A stretch of DNA of 64,000 bases, from NCBI GenBank assembly GCA_031426455.1, contig JANPLI010000205.1:1-64000 (forward strand), given 5' to 3'. The notes beneath the pieces were generated by a model. It worked only from the letters and a program-made list of their open reading frames with translations, did not search any database and was not told the origin of the DNA. This DNA is from JANNMJ01 sp031426455. Lineage in GTDB: Bacteria; Bacteroidota; Bacteroidia; Cytophagales; Hymenobacteraceae. Within the stretch, counting starts at the first letter, position 1. Each line of letters starts with the position of its first letter. This document shows positions 25,782 to 34,888 of this stretch, piece by piece. The position numbers and the translations under genes were made by a program.

Positions 25782-26945
25782 ATGGAAGACGTTCTGACGC
25801 CTTCGGCCGCTACGGCCACGACCGAAAACCAGGAGATGATCGCGCAGATGGTGCGCGACTTTGGTGCCCAGCATATCAAGCCGTTTAGCCGGCAGTGGGA
25901 TGAAAGTCAAGAGTTTCCGGTGGACGTATTCCACAAACTCGGCGCCCTGGGCCTGATGGGAGTTCTGGTGCCCCAGCAATACGGCGGCGCGGGCTTCGGC
26001 TATGCGGAGTACGTAACGGCAATCGTAGAGCTGTCGAAAATTGACCCATCGATTGGTCTATCGATGGCTGCACACAACTCATTGTGTACGGGCCATATTC
26101 TGCAACACGCTTCCGAAGCCCAGAAGCAGCAGTATCTGCCCCGGCTGGCCAGCGGCGAGTGGATCGGCGCCTGGGGCCTGACCGAGCCGAACACCGGCTC
26201 CGATGCGGGCAATATGCGCACGACAGCCATCCTTGACGGGGATCATTATGTACTGAACGGCGCCAAGAACTTCATTACGCACGGCAAGAGCGGCAATGTA
26301 GCCGTGGTCATTGCTAGAACCGGCGGGGTAGGCGATTCGCGCGGGATGACGGCTTTTATCATCGAGCGCGGAACGCCGGGTTTCGCGGCTGGCCGTAAAG
26401 AGGATAAGCTCGGAATGCGTGCTTCGGAAACTACGGAGTTGATTTTTACAGACTGCCGGGTGCCGGTGGCGAACGTGATCGGACAGATAGGCGACGGCTT
26501 CGTCCAGTCGCTGAAAGTGCTCGACGGCGGGCGGATTTCCATTGCAGCCCTCTCGCTCGGCATTGCGCAGGGCGCCTTCGATGCAGCATTGCAATACTCG
26601 AAAGAGCGTCACCAGTTCAATCAGCCGATTTCGGCTTTTCAGGGCATCTCGTTTAAACTGGCCGATATGGCAACGGAAATCGAAGCCGCCAGCCTGTTGA
26701 CGTATCAGGCAGCCGCGCTGAAAGACGCGGGCCAGAACGTAAACCGGGAGTCGGCAATGGCGAAGCTTTATGCTTCAGAAGTTTGTGTGCGCGCGGCGAA
26801 CGAGGGAGTACAGATTTTCGGCGGCTACGGCTATACCAAAGACTACCCCGCGGAGCGGTATTACCGCGACTCGAAGCTCTGCACGATCGGCGAGGGGACG
26901 AGCGAAATTCAGAAGCTGGTCATCGCACGGGCGATCCTGAAATAG
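25782..26945 (+). CDS. Acyl-CoA dehydrogenase (short-chain / butyryl type)
   Basis: An FAD-dependent flavoenzyme of fatty acid or branched-chain oxidation, introducing an alpha-beta double bond in acyl-CoA; cytoplasmic. The 387 residues are full length. Signatures are GAWGLTEPNTGSDAGNM (FAD and substrate site), KNFITHGKSGNVAVV, EDKLGMRASET, the helical C-terminal domain with QIFGGYGYTKDYPAERYYRDSK, and the catalytic glutamate in GEGTSEIQ. It is a single gene with its own candidate promoter and a strong terminator. Chain-length specificity cannot be fixed from sequence reading. Confidence 0.95.
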   Translation: MEDVLTPSAATATTENQEMIAQMVRDFGAQHIKPFSRQWDESQEFPVDVFHKLGALGLMGVLVPQQYGGAGFGYAEYVTAIVELSKIDPSIGLSMAAHNSLCTGHILQHASEAQKQQYLPRLASGEWIGAWGLTEPNTGSDAGNMRTTAILDGDHYVLNGAKNFITHGKSGNVAVVIARTGGVGDSRGMTAFIIERGTPGFAAGRKEDKLGMRASETTELIFTDCRVPVANVIGQIGDGFVQSLKVLDGGRISIAALSLGIAQGAFDAALQYSKERHQFNQPISAFQGISFKLADMATEIEAASLLTYQAAALKDAGQNVNRESAMAKLYASEVCVRAANEGVQIFGGYGYTKDYPAERYYRDSKLCTIGEGTSEIQKLVIARAILK

Positions 26946-26965
26946 CACCTCCAACTGCTTCAATT

Positions 26966-27006
26966 CAAAAACCACTGCCGGACGTTCTGCCCGGCGGTGG
27001 TTTTTG
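26966..27006 (+). terminator. Rho-independent terminator
   Basis: CAAAAACCACTGCCGG (26966-26981) pairs with CCGGCGGTGGTTTTTG (26991-27006), a 16-bp stem with one G-T pair and a 9-nt loop. It ends in a run of T, 20 bp after the acyl-CoA dehydrogenase stop. Confidence 0.85.
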
Positions 27007-27360
27007 CATTAGCGGCATCCGGAATCATTGCCCCCGAAAAGCAACCGTAAGATGCGCTGAAGCGGGCGCCAGGACGGTGCCAGTGGCCGGAGTGGAACCA
27101 CCACCCCGGGAAGCCGTGAGCAGAAATAGATGACGCCGTACCTGCGGGGCGAGGTCGGTCAATTTACAGCGGCAGGAAATGGGAAGAACTTTCATCAGCA
27201 GAAGCTACTAAAGTTAGTGCGCGGCAGAGCGCCGCATCCGGCGACGAATTTACGCACAAAATTCTAATTCGAAAGGCATTTTTGGCTAAAAAAACAATCA
27301 ATGCCCTCGGTCGCAGATTTTGCGTAAGCAGACGACTAGAAAAGGAAAACAAGCGGAGCA
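27007..27360. other. Intergenic region, nothing recognised
   Basis: This is 354 bp between the terminator and the Omp85-like gene. The second half is AT-richer and probably carries that gene's promoter. I saw no convincing consensus box, RNA or protein-coding signal. Confidence 0.5.
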
Positions 27361-29334
27361 ATGCAAACAAGTGCCCGGAATGGAACAGGCAACGATAGGC
27401 GGTCTTCCGATGCGCGGCGCGGACGCTGGGTTCTGGTGGTGCTAACGTGGCTGCTGACAGCCGGGCCAGGATGGGGACAGCAACAGCTGCCAGCACACAA
27501 CCGGCGGCATCGGCTGCCGCGCACCTTCAGCGCCCGACGCGACTCAACCCGCGTGGATTCGGTACGCCGCGGGCTGGGGCGGCTCAACGAGCAGAAGCTA
27601 TTAGACTCGCTGCGCGCCCTTACGCGCCGCAAAACGGTGGTGGGGCGGGCAGCTTCGGTGCTGTTCGACTTCCGGACCCGCGCCGACGAAAGTCGGGGCC
27701 TGGACGCGACGCTGCTCAACCGGCAGTACGACCAGCACCGCTATAAAGTGGTACGTCGGATCGAAATCACACCGCTGGATGCATTCGGTTACGACCTCGA
27801 CGACCTCAGTCGCCGCCCCATGCGCTTCTGGGAGCAGGCGGGCAACGCGGTGCACGTCATCACCCACCGGGGGGCGATCCGGCGGGCGCTGCTGTTCCGA
27901 ACCGGCGAGCAACTCGAACCCCAGGCACTGGCCGAAACCGAACGGCTATTGCGGCAGACCCCCCATCTGCTGGATGCGCGGGTGCTGGTGGACGAGGCCA
28001 CAAGTTCGCCTGATTCCGTGGACATCATCGTCGTGACTAAGGATGTGTTCAGCTACACGGTCGGGGCCAGCGGGACCCCCGGCTCGCCCCGCCTGGACTT
28101 GAGCCTCGGCGACGACAACATCCTCGGCCTCGGCCATCAGGTGGCCCTGGATTATGGGCGCGGCTACGACCGGCCGCAGCCCTACCGCCTGGCGGGCACT
28201 TATCGGGTGGCCAATCTGACGCGCGATTTCGTGCAGGGGCAAGCAGACTTTAGCTCGCAGTACGGGCTACACAAAGGGGGGCTGGGCATCGCGCGGGGCT
28301 TCATCACGCCGACTACGCGCTGGGCGGGCGCCGCGCGCCTCGACTGGATCGACCAGCTCGTCGGCGCCGATACCGTGGTGGGCAACCAACCCCGTGCCCT
28401 ACCCCGGCTACGTTACGCCGTGCAGGACGCCTGGCTAGGGCGCTCATTCGGGTTGCGGACTTACGATTTCGACCGCCCCAACGCCACCCGGCTCGTAGTA
28501 GCCGCCCGCCTAATCACAACGGCTTACGCTCAACGCGCGCCCGAAGTGCCTGACATTCAAAACACCAGCGTTTTACTGGCTTCCGTGGGCCTCAGCTCAC
28601 GCCGCTATTACAAGGACCGCTACCTGTTCGGCTTTGGGCGCACCGAGGACGTGCCGGCGGGCGCGCTGATTGCCCTGACCAGCGGCTACCAACTCGGGGC
28701 CACCTTCAGCCGCCCTTACCTGGGGTTACGCGCAGCCGTGGGCCAGTATCGACCGGCGAGCGGCTATTTCTATGGTAGCGCCGAGTTTGGCTCCTACCGT
28801 CGGGGAGGGCAATGGGAGCAGGGCGTGTTTCGGCCGGAGCTGCTGTATTTCACCCGCCTACTGTATCTGGGGAGCTACCGCCTCCGGCAATTCTTCTGGC
28901 TGCGCGCCGAAATCGGCATCAACCGTATGCCACAAGAACTGCTGGGCTTAAACGGCACCGACGGCCTGCGGGGGTTTGCGGCGGGCACACTGCGCGGGCA
29001 GCGGCGGGTGGTCTTCAACTATGAATCGAACCTGTTCACGCCGCTGTCCTTTCTGGGTTTTCGGGTGGCGGGCATCTTTTTCACCGACGTAGCCTGGCTG
29101 GCACCCACCACGGCGGCCTCGCCTTTTCGGTATCCGCCTTATGCCGGCGTGGGCGTCGGGCTGCGGCTGCGCAACGAGTTCATCGCGTTTCGCTCGATTC
29201 AACTGCTGCTCGGCTACTACCCCAGGCGCCCGCCCGGCGAAGACCTACAGGCGCTGCGGGCCTTCGAAAACGGCCGGCCGTATGTTTCGTTTCGGGACTT
29301 TAACCTCGATCAACCTGGCACCAGCACGTTCTGA
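27361..29334 (+). CDS. Omp85/BamA-superfamily-like outer membrane protein
   Basis: A 657-residue protein with a late signal segment (WVLVVLTWLLTAGPGWGQ, residues 23-40), a region with strands and helices like POTRA domains (about 125-230, including RRALLFRTGEQLEPQALAETERLLRQ and VDIIVVTKDVF), then a beta-barrel of about 400 residues. The late LRGFAAGTLRGQRRVVFNYE resembles the conserved RGF motif in the lock region of Omp85 barrels. It may insert proteins or export a partner; it is not the main BamA, which is longer with five POTRA domains. It runs on towards the antiporter gene. Confidence 0.75.
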   Translation: MQTSARNGTGNDRRSSDARRGRWVLVVLTWLLTAGPGWGQQQLPAHNRRHRLPRTFSARRDSTRVDSVRRGLGRLNEQKLLDSLRALTRRKTVVGRAASVLFDFRTRADESRGLDATLLNRQYDQHRYKVVRRIEITPLDAFGYDLDDLSRRPMRFWEQAGNAVHVITHRGAIRRALLFRTGEQLEPQALAETERLLRQTPHLLDARVLVDEATSSPDSVDIIVVTKDVFSYTVGASGTPGSPRLDLSLGDDNILGLGHQVALDYGRGYDRPQPYRLAGTYRVANLTRDFVQGQADFSSQYGLHKGGLGIARGFITPTTRWAGAARLDWIDQLVGADTVVGNQPRALPRLRYAVQDAWLGRSFGLRTYDFDRPNATRLVVAARLITTAYAQRAPEVPDIQNTSVLLASVGLSSRRYYKDRYLFGFGRTEDVPAGALIALTSGYQLGATFSRPYLGLRAAVGQYRPASGYFYGSAEFGSYRRGGQWEQGVFRPELLYFTRLLYLGSYRLRQFFWLRAEIGINRMPQELLGLNGTDGLRGFAAGTLRGQRRVVFNYESNLFTPLSFLGFRVAGIFFTDVAWLAPTTAASPFRYPPYAGVGVGLRLRNEFIAFRSIQLLLGYYPRRPPGEDLQALRAFENGRPYVSFRDFNLDQPGTSTF

Positions 29335-29385
29335 CGCCGCTAATGCCCATTGATCGTTCTGGCCAGTTCCGACCTTTACGCTCGT

Positions 29386-30645
29386 ATGTTCACGCTGCTT
29401 TCGATTCTGCTTACACTCACCGCACTGGCGTCGTACCTGAACGTGCGGTTTTTTCGACTGCCGAGCGGGGTCTTTTTCCTTGCCCAAGGGGCCATTGCTG
29501 GCGCCGGGGTCTTGGTGGCCGGGCGCTATTCTCCCGTGTTTGCGGCCGACGTGAAGCGCGCCGTCGAGCAGCTCGACTTTGCCAACTTCCTGATGGACCA
29601 CGTGCTGGGCTTCCTGCTTTTTGCCGGGGCCTTGCACGTGCGCGCCGCCGCCCTACGCCAGGCCGCGCGCGGGGTAACCCTCTTCGCTACCTTCGGCACG
29701 GCGCTCACGACGGCGTTGGTAGGAGCGCTGGCCTACGGGCTGCTGCATCTGGCGGGCACACCGGTACCCCTGTTACCGTGTCTGCTGCTGGGCGCTGTGC
29801 TGGCCCCCACCGATCCCGTAGCCGTGATGGGCATTATGAAAGTCAACCAACTGGACACCAACATCGAAACCCACCTAATCGGCGAATCCCTTTTCAACGA
29901 CGGTGTGGGTGTAGTCTTCTTCACGGTGCTACTGGCCCTGGCCGCACCGGGCGGCGCGGCGCCCACGGCGGGCGGCGCTGGGCTGCTCCTACTGCGCGAA
30001 GCCGGCGGCGGACTACTGGCGGGCGCGTTGATCGGTTTTGTCGGGTACCGAATGATGCGCCGGATCGACCATTTTCAAACGGAAATCCTGATCACGCTGG
30101 CGATGGTGATGGGTGGCTACGCTTTCTGCCACAGCATCCACGTATCAGGGCCACTAGCGATGGTCGTGGCCGGTATCCTCACCGGCAATGGCCTGCACCA
30201 CGGCGTAGTGTCGGACGTGACGCGCGACTATCTGGAGAAATTCTGGGAAGTGGTTGATGAAGTCCTCAACGCACTGCTTTTCGTGCTACTGGGGTTGGAG
30301 CTGGTCGTCATCGGCCTGCCGCTGCTGTATTTTGGCCTCGGCCTCGTAGTGGCACTGGGGCTGGTGGTAGCGCGCTGGATTTCGCTGGCGCTCCCTATTT
30401 ACGGGTTGGGCCTGCGCCGCGCCCGCGCCGGCTACGCCAGTCTGCCGCCCGGATCCTTACCCATTCTGACCTGGGGCGGGCTGCGCGGCGGCATTTCGCT
30501 GGCCCTGGCACTGGCACTGCCAACCGCCCAGTACCCTAGTGTTTTTGTGCCGATGACGCTAGCCGTGGTGCTGTTTTCGATTTTGGTGCAGGGCCTGACT
30601 TTGGGTAAGGTGATCAAGCGCTTCAGCGGCAGGGCAAACACCTGA
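29386..30645 (+). CDS. CPA1-type cation:proton antiporter
   Basis: A membrane antiporter of 419 residues, exchanging Na+ or K+ for H+. About 11-12 hydrophobic segments are visible. Hallmarks are APTDPVAVMGIMK (ion-binding aspartate in TDP) and GESLFNDGVGVVFF (the ND-type motif of CPA1 exchangers), plus WGGLRGGISLALALALP near the C-terminus. I chose ATG 29386 (MFTLLSILLTL); a TTG at 29350 is less likely. It is 51 bp downstream of the Omp85-like gene. Confidence 0.93.
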   Translation: MFTLLSILLTLTALASYLNVRFFRLPSGVFFLAQGAIAGAGVLVAGRYSPVFAADVKRAVEQLDFANFLMDHVLGFLLFAGALHVRAAALRQAARGVTLFATFGTALTTALVGALAYGLLHLAGTPVPLLPCLLLGAVLAPTDPVAVMGIMKVNQLDTNIETHLIGESLFNDGVGVVFFTVLLALAAPGGAAPTAGGAGLLLLREAGGGLLAGALIGFVGYRMMRRIDHFQTEILITLAMVMGGYAFCHSIHVSGPLAMVVAGILTGNGLHHGVVSDVTRDYLEKFWEVVDEVLNALLFVLLGLELVVIGLPLLYFGLGLVVALGLVVARWISLALPIYGLGLRRARAGYASLPPGSLPILTWGGLRGGISLALALALPTAQYPSVFVPMTLAVVLFSILVQGLTLGKVIKRFSGRANT

Positions 30646-30787
30646 ACCAAATAATCCTTCCAGAACTTTCGCGCGCCGTCATTTTCGCCGAAAAGGAGCC
30701 AACGACCTTCAAGCTGCTGACTACCGAAAGATTGCTGAAGCACGCCAAGTGGATTACAAATGAGTTAACATCCAATAACGCAACTAC

Positions 30788-30839
30788 CAGAACGCCGTTA
30801 CCCGCCACACCTTATGGCGAAGCAGATAACGGCGTTCTG
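30788..30839. terminator. Inverted repeat between convergent antiporter and gldN genes
   Basis: CAGAACGCCGTTA (30788-30800) and TAACGGCGTTCTG (30827-30839) are perfect complements with a 26-nt loop. The site lies between two converging stop codons and could end transcription from either side. Confidence 0.55.
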
Positions 30840-30925
30840 TGTTACTCAAACGGAGGTTAACAGCCTCAAGGCCAGCTACAGGCCATTAACGAGCAACGGG
30901 CAAGGCCAATTGCTCAAACAGCCTC

Positions 30926-32077
30926 TCAAAAGCTCCAGAGATTATACTCAAACTCGATCATATCCCCCGCCAGCTGTTGGGCAGCCAACAAAGTAGCATT
31001 TCCTGTCCCTACCTGGTCTTCTATCTGTTCGTCATCCGGGTTTGACACTTTATAGATATAAGAACTAAAGAGCCAAAGCTCAAAAGCATCCGCCAGATTC
31101 TTGTGCTGCGCATCATTGTCCCGGTTAAACCAGATCGCCTGCTCGGGATTGTTGCGAAATACTTTCACCAAGTCAGCATACTTAAATGTGGCAATTGGCG
31201 CATCCGTACCATCTACGGTCAGGCCTGATGGCAATACCAACGAAATACACTGAATCTGATGATACATCCGGGATCGCTTCTTGTCAAAGACCATATCCTC
31301 CTTCAGTTGAAGTTGTCGAAGCTGGTTCGGATAAATTTCACTTGGTCCCGTACTGACAGGTGCAGCTGACCCAAAGCCATCAGCATCAGCGTTTTGCTCC
31401 ATAATTTTTTTCTCTTCTTCCGTCAACTGCGGAGCTGAATTTTTCTGATCTACCATTCTTTCTTTGAATTTAGCCAAGGGCATTACCCGTGTCAAAGAAT
31501 CCGTGAAATAGGGCGTCAACTCACCGCGCTTTGCCGCCTCAATGATAATCTTGGTGATTTCCCGACCAGATGAAAACATTGGCCGGTTCTGTTTCTCCTT
31601 AAGTTCGATTTTTCTCCATACCGACTTCTTATACATAATGTCAGAATTGGGAATAGGCCTAACCGTGGGCGAAGCCGCTGCCGTAGTGGATTGCTCCGGA
31701 CCAGCCGCCACTGGCGGTGGTGGGGGCACAACTACGGTAAAATCGGTGGCGCTAACTACCGGTCCCTTCGGCATCTGCAACGTAACCTTGCCCGTCGTCG
31801 CGCCCGGTGGCACTACGGCCGTAACCTGCGTAGCCGACACCACGTTAAAGCTTACCGCAGAGGTCGAGCCGAAGCTAACCCCAGTTGCGCCAGTCATATT
31901 AGTGCCGGTAAGGGATACTTCAGCCCCAACCAGCCCCTGAGCCGGAGCAAAACTGGTGAGCGAGGCAGCGGGAGCAGCACTGGCAGCGCCTCTTGCGCGC
32001 GTTCTTTGAGCAGAAACGGGCGCCGTAGCCCATAACGTCAGTACGGTAGCAAGTCCGACAAGAAAACGAGTGCGCAT
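30926..32077 (-). CDS. gldN: GldN gliding/T9SS protein with an extra N-terminal IPT/TIG domain
   Basis: GldN (PorN) is a periplasmic component of the T9SS ring with GldK. The GldN core (about 145-383) starts DIMYKKSVWRKIELKEKQN and continues SGREITKIIIEAAKRGELTPY ... LVLPSGLTVDG ... AIWFNRDNDAQHKNLADAFELW. Ahead of it, after the signal peptide (MRTRFLVGLATVL ... VSAQ), residues 39-117 form an IPT/TIG domain (LTSFAPAQGLVGAEVSLTGTN ... ATDFTVVV), joined by a run of prolines. Ordinary GldN proteins lack this domain. I chose ATG 32077 by the signal peptide. It is the last gene of gldKLMN, separated from gldM by a strong hairpin. Confidence 0.93.
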   Translation of the reverse strand: MRTRFLVGLATVLTLWATAPVSAQRTRARGAASAAPAASLTSFAPAQGLVGAEVSLTGTNMTGATGVSFGSTSAVSFNVVSATQVTAVVPPGATTGKVTLQMPKGPVVSATDFTVVVPPPPPVAAGPEQSTTAAASPTVRPIPNSDIMYKKSVWRKIELKEKQNRPMFSSGREITKIIIEAAKRGELTPYFTDSLTRVMPLAKFKERMVDQKNSAPQLTEEEKKIMEQNADADGFGSAAPVSTGPSEIYPNQLRQLQLKEDMVFDKKRSRMYHQIQCISLVLPSGLTVDGTDAPIATFKYADLVKVFRNNPEQAIWFNRDNDAQHKNLADAFELWLFSSYIYKVSNPDDEQIEDQVGTGNATLLAAQQLAGDMIEFEYNLWSF

Positions 32078-32126
32078 TACGGATAAATCAGTTTTAATAG
32101 GTGGTAAATTCAGCTGGTTGGTCATG

Positions 32127-32174
32127 ACGGATGGGGGCGCGGCTACCGGTACCGACAGCCACGCCCCCATCCGT
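32127..32174 (-). promoter_or_regulatory. GC-rich hairpin between gldM and gldN
   Basis: ACGGATGGGGGCG (32127-32139) and CGCCCCCATCCGT (32162-32174) form a perfect 13-bp stem with a 22-nt loop. It lies in the 123-bp gap after the gldM stop. There is no following T-run, so it may stabilise or partly attenuate mRNA rather than end it. Confidence 0.6.
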
Positions 32175-32200
32175 TATCGCAGCAAACCGTTCTGAGCAGG

Positions 32201-33799
32201 TTACTGGTTTCCGTTTAGGGAAACAGTCATCACACTGTTTACGCCAGACACGGGTTCAATGGAACCCCGGAAGTTTTTACGCTTCACTTCCTGCACCTGG
32301 ATCACGTAACGATCACCTGGCTTTGCTTGGGCCGCCATTCCACTCAGGTTGATCGCATTAGCTGATACATCCTGCGTAGCAATCTGGCGCTTTTGACGGG
32401 CCAGCGTGATCTTGAACCGCGTCACGGAGTACTTAGCGTCATCCGGGTTGCTGTTTTTGAAGGTCTCATCCGGCTTTGCCATCAGCGTCAGTTCCCGAGG
32501 TCCTGGGACATCGGCACCCACAGCCATATTCACCGGCCGACCACCCGACATCAACACGATTTCCGGCTTTGGAATCAACCGCACCCCAAAGTTCTCCGTG
32601 CTCAAAGCGTTACCATTGGAGCTAACCTTGATAGCCACTTTCCCTTCAGTCGGTACTACCGTAATCTGACCTTTCTCAGCGCCTTTGATCACTTGTGCCC
32701 CCGTAGCAGAGAAGCTGGGATCGTAGGTCGAGCCAAGAGCCGGAACTTGAATGCTTAGTTTATTACCGCAGTTCAGATACAGGGAACTGACAACTCCCGA
32801 CTGCACCTGCACCACGGGTTTCGCCACAATGTATTCCTGTTTGACCGTAAAGGTCGTATCACGGCCGTTCTTCTTGAACTTGATCACGCCAGTAAACGTC
32901 TTTTTGGCGTTTCCGTCTTTATCGTAAGCACCGGGCGTCGCCGTGAACTCGATTTTAGCCATCCCAGTCTTGGGATCCACTTGCAGTGGCCGGCCGTCCA
33001 TCGTCATTGTCGGATTCAGGTTATTTGTCTGAGCTGCCAAATAAAGACTGCCAACATACTTGGCGCCAGCAGCGACCGTTTTCGACTCAGCGCTAACGGC
33101 TGCGCCAAAACCAGTCGGCTTGATATCCAATTCGTCCAGCTTACCAGCAATATTGGCCAGTGCCTCGGCCTGATAACGAAGAATGGCGTTTTCTTTCTGG
33201 GAGATCGTAGCTAACGAAGCCACCATTGGTGTAGCCTCAAAGTAGAGCTCGCCAAAACCTTTCGTGCGCTGATGCTCGTCTTTGCTGGCGATGGGGTCTT
33301 CTTTGGCGCTCAAAGCCAATGGAGCGGCATTAGGAACCCACTTTTTGATGTACTCCACGTACTCGTCGAGTTTCGTCTTCAGCTCCAGGGCCTTGCCTTT
33401 GTTGCCTGGGGGGATAAAATAAGCTGCCATTTTATCCTCGGCACTTACATCCTTGTAGTTTACCCCATCTTCTGCATAGCCACCACCCAGCTTGATCATC
33501 TCGGTGCGCATCGACTCCAGATACGCAATAGTTTCAGCGGTCCGGGCTTGTACGCCTTTGGCAGTTTCCAAAATGGCCTTATCGCGCGCTCGGTTAGCCT
33601 CAGCAGCTTTCTTTTCCAGCGTAGCAATTTGACCGGCTACGCTTTCTTTCGCTTTGCCATTGGCAGCAATGAGCGCATTATCCATCAACTGAAACTTCAT
33701 CAGGATGGCCGAATTGGTCTGAAGCGCCAATAGGGCGGTCAGCACCAGATACATCATCCCGATCAGCTTTTGCCGCGGTGATTCTTTTCCTCCTGCCAT
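32201..33799 (-). CDS. gldM: GldM, T9SS inner membrane motor subunit
   Basis: GldM (PorM) couples the GldL motor across the periplasm to the GldK/GldN ring. The 532-residue protein starts AGGKESPRQKLIGMMYLVLTALLALQTNSAI, the single N-terminal membrane helix with the family signature. A helical periplasmic domain (about 35-220) follows, then beta domains (KTVAAGAKYVGSLYLAAQ, VRLIPKPEIVLMSGG, ending VNSVMTVSLNG). The length matches the family. It lies 88 bp downstream of gldL. Confidence 0.97.
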   Translation of the reverse strand: MAGGKESPRQKLIGMMYLVLTALLALQTNSAILMKFQLMDNALIAANGKAKESVAGQIATLEKKAAEANRARDKAILETAKGVQARTAETIAYLESMRTEMIKLGGGYAEDGVNYKDVSAEDKMAAYFIPPGNKGKALELKTKLDEYVEYIKKWVPNAAPLALSAKEDPIASKDEHQRTKGFGELYFEATPMVASLATISQKENAILRYQAEALANIAGKLDELDIKPTGFGAAVSAESKTVAAGAKYVGSLYLAAQTNNLNPTMTMDGRPLQVDPKTGMAKIEFTATPGAYDKDGNAKKTFTGVIKFKKNGRDTTFTVKQEYIVAKPVVQVQSGVVSSLYLNCGNKLSIQVPALGSTYDPSFSATGAQVIKGAEKGQITVVPTEGKVAIKVSSNGNALSTENFGVRLIPKPEIVLMSGGRPVNMAVGADVPGPRELTLMAKPDETFKNSNPDDAKYSVTRFKITLARQKRQIATQDVSANAINLSGMAAQAKPGDRYVIQVQEVKRKNFRGSIEPVSGVNSVMTVSLNGNQ

Positions 33800-33887
33800 A
33801 GTAGCAAGTTAGCTTTTAAAGCCGTTAAAATCTTATCAATTCCAAACCCAAACGCTCCGAAAACCGGCTTTACTACGCGTGCCTTAA

Positions 33888-34679
33888 TTAAGCGCGCATT
33901 GCTGCCAGCATATTACCGTACACTGTGTTCAGCGAGTTGAGGTTCGTCGTCAGACGGCCAACTTCGGTCTTGAACTGCTCCGTGTCCTTCGAAGCGGCGG
34001 CCATATTTTCCATCGCCACGCTCATCGTGCCGTAGAACTTGTTGAGCGATTTTAGGTGCGTGTTAGCATCCGTCAATTCCATCTCATACACTGCGTTCAA
34101 TGCGCCCAGGTTCTTGGTGATGTTCTGCACCTGCTCGTGGTAGGCACGGGCATCAACCGAAGCAGCCGACATCTGCGAAATCGCATCGACGGTATGGGAG
34201 TACGCTTCGTTCATCCGCTCCAGGGACGAAGAGGCCGTGCGGACTTTCGTCGTGTAGTCCTGAGTAGCGAGCGCCGCATCGCCCATATCGGCCATTTTCT
34301 CGGTTGAATCGCTCAGGCGGCGGAGGCCGTCGCCCAGCGACGAAATCGTAGCAGGGGTTACATTGGCTTCGCGCATCATATCATCCAGTTTCTGAGTGAC
34401 ACCCGTGCCGTTGTCGGAACCAGCACCCACGGCACCACCTGTATAATCATCTGCCAACTGCGGATACACCAATGACCAGTCCGGATCTTTATGCTGCGGT
34501 TGGAAAGCGCTCAGAAAGAAAATGACGGCTTCCGTCAGCAGGCCAACAGCCAACATAGTGCTGGCGCCTTTCATGTGCTCGATTTTAAACCAAGCGCCTA
34601 CAATTACGACAGCCGCGCCGACGCCGTACACTTTCGGCATCAATACGTCGAAGAGGAAGTTACCACCTTTATTGCTCAT
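33888..34679 (-). CDS. gldL: GldL, T9SS inner membrane motor subunit
   Basis: GldL (PorL) is the proton-driven inner membrane motor with GldM. The 263-residue protein starts MSNKGGNFLFDVLMPKVYGVGAAVVIVG, then the second membrane helix MLAVGLLTEAVIFFLSAFQP with its conserved glutamate. The rest is cytoplasmic coiled coil (SLERMNEAYSHTVDAI ... LTTNLNSLNTVYGNML). I chose ATG 34679 because family similarity starts there. A candidate promoter and hairpin lie upstream of it, so gldL may be transcribed separately from gldK. Confidence 0.96.
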   Translation of the reverse strand: MSNKGGNFLFDVLMPKVYGVGAAVVIVGAWFKIEHMKGASTMLAVGLLTEAVIFFLSAFQPQHKDPDWSLVYPQLADDYTGGAVGAGSDNGTGVTQKLDDMMREANVTPATISSLGDGLRRLSDSTEKMADMGDAALATQDYTTKVRTASSSLERMNEAYSHTVDAISQMSAASVDARAYHEQVQNITKNLGALNAVYEMELTDANTHLKSLNKFYGTMSVAMENMAAASKDTEQFKTEVGRLTTNLNSLNTVYGNMLAAMRA

Positions 34680-34793
34680 CTGCGTCAGGGGGGTTAGGGG
34701 GGGTGAACGTGGAAAGTTAAAGAAAAACCAAACGGGGGGTGCCCCCAGCAATCGACGGATATGGCCCTGGTGCCTTAAAAGGCGTTAAAACAA

Positions 34794-34824
34794 TTGGGCA
34801 GCCGAATCAGAATCGGCTGCCCAA
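34794..34824 (-). terminator. 12-bp hairpin between gldK and gldL
   Basis: TTGGGCAGCCGA (34794-34805) and TCGGCTGCCCAA (34813-34824) form a perfect stem with a 7-nt loop. On the minus strand it is followed by TTGTTTTAACG. It may end gldK transcripts, or sit at the 5' end of a gldL transcript started at the overlapping promoter box. Confidence 0.6.
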
Positions 34825-34848
34825 AGGTACAAAGAAAGATTTGGCAAA
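34822..34848 (-). promoter_or_regulatory. Candidate gldL promoter
   Basis: On the minus strand TTTG (34848-34845), a 15-nt spacer and TACCTTTG (34829-34822) match the Bacteroidetes -33 and -7 elements. The -7 box overlaps the hairpin arm by three bases. Confidence 0.45.
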
Positions 34849-34888
34849 CACAGCGCCTCTTTCTTGAAAAAACAGTAACTAGGCGAAC

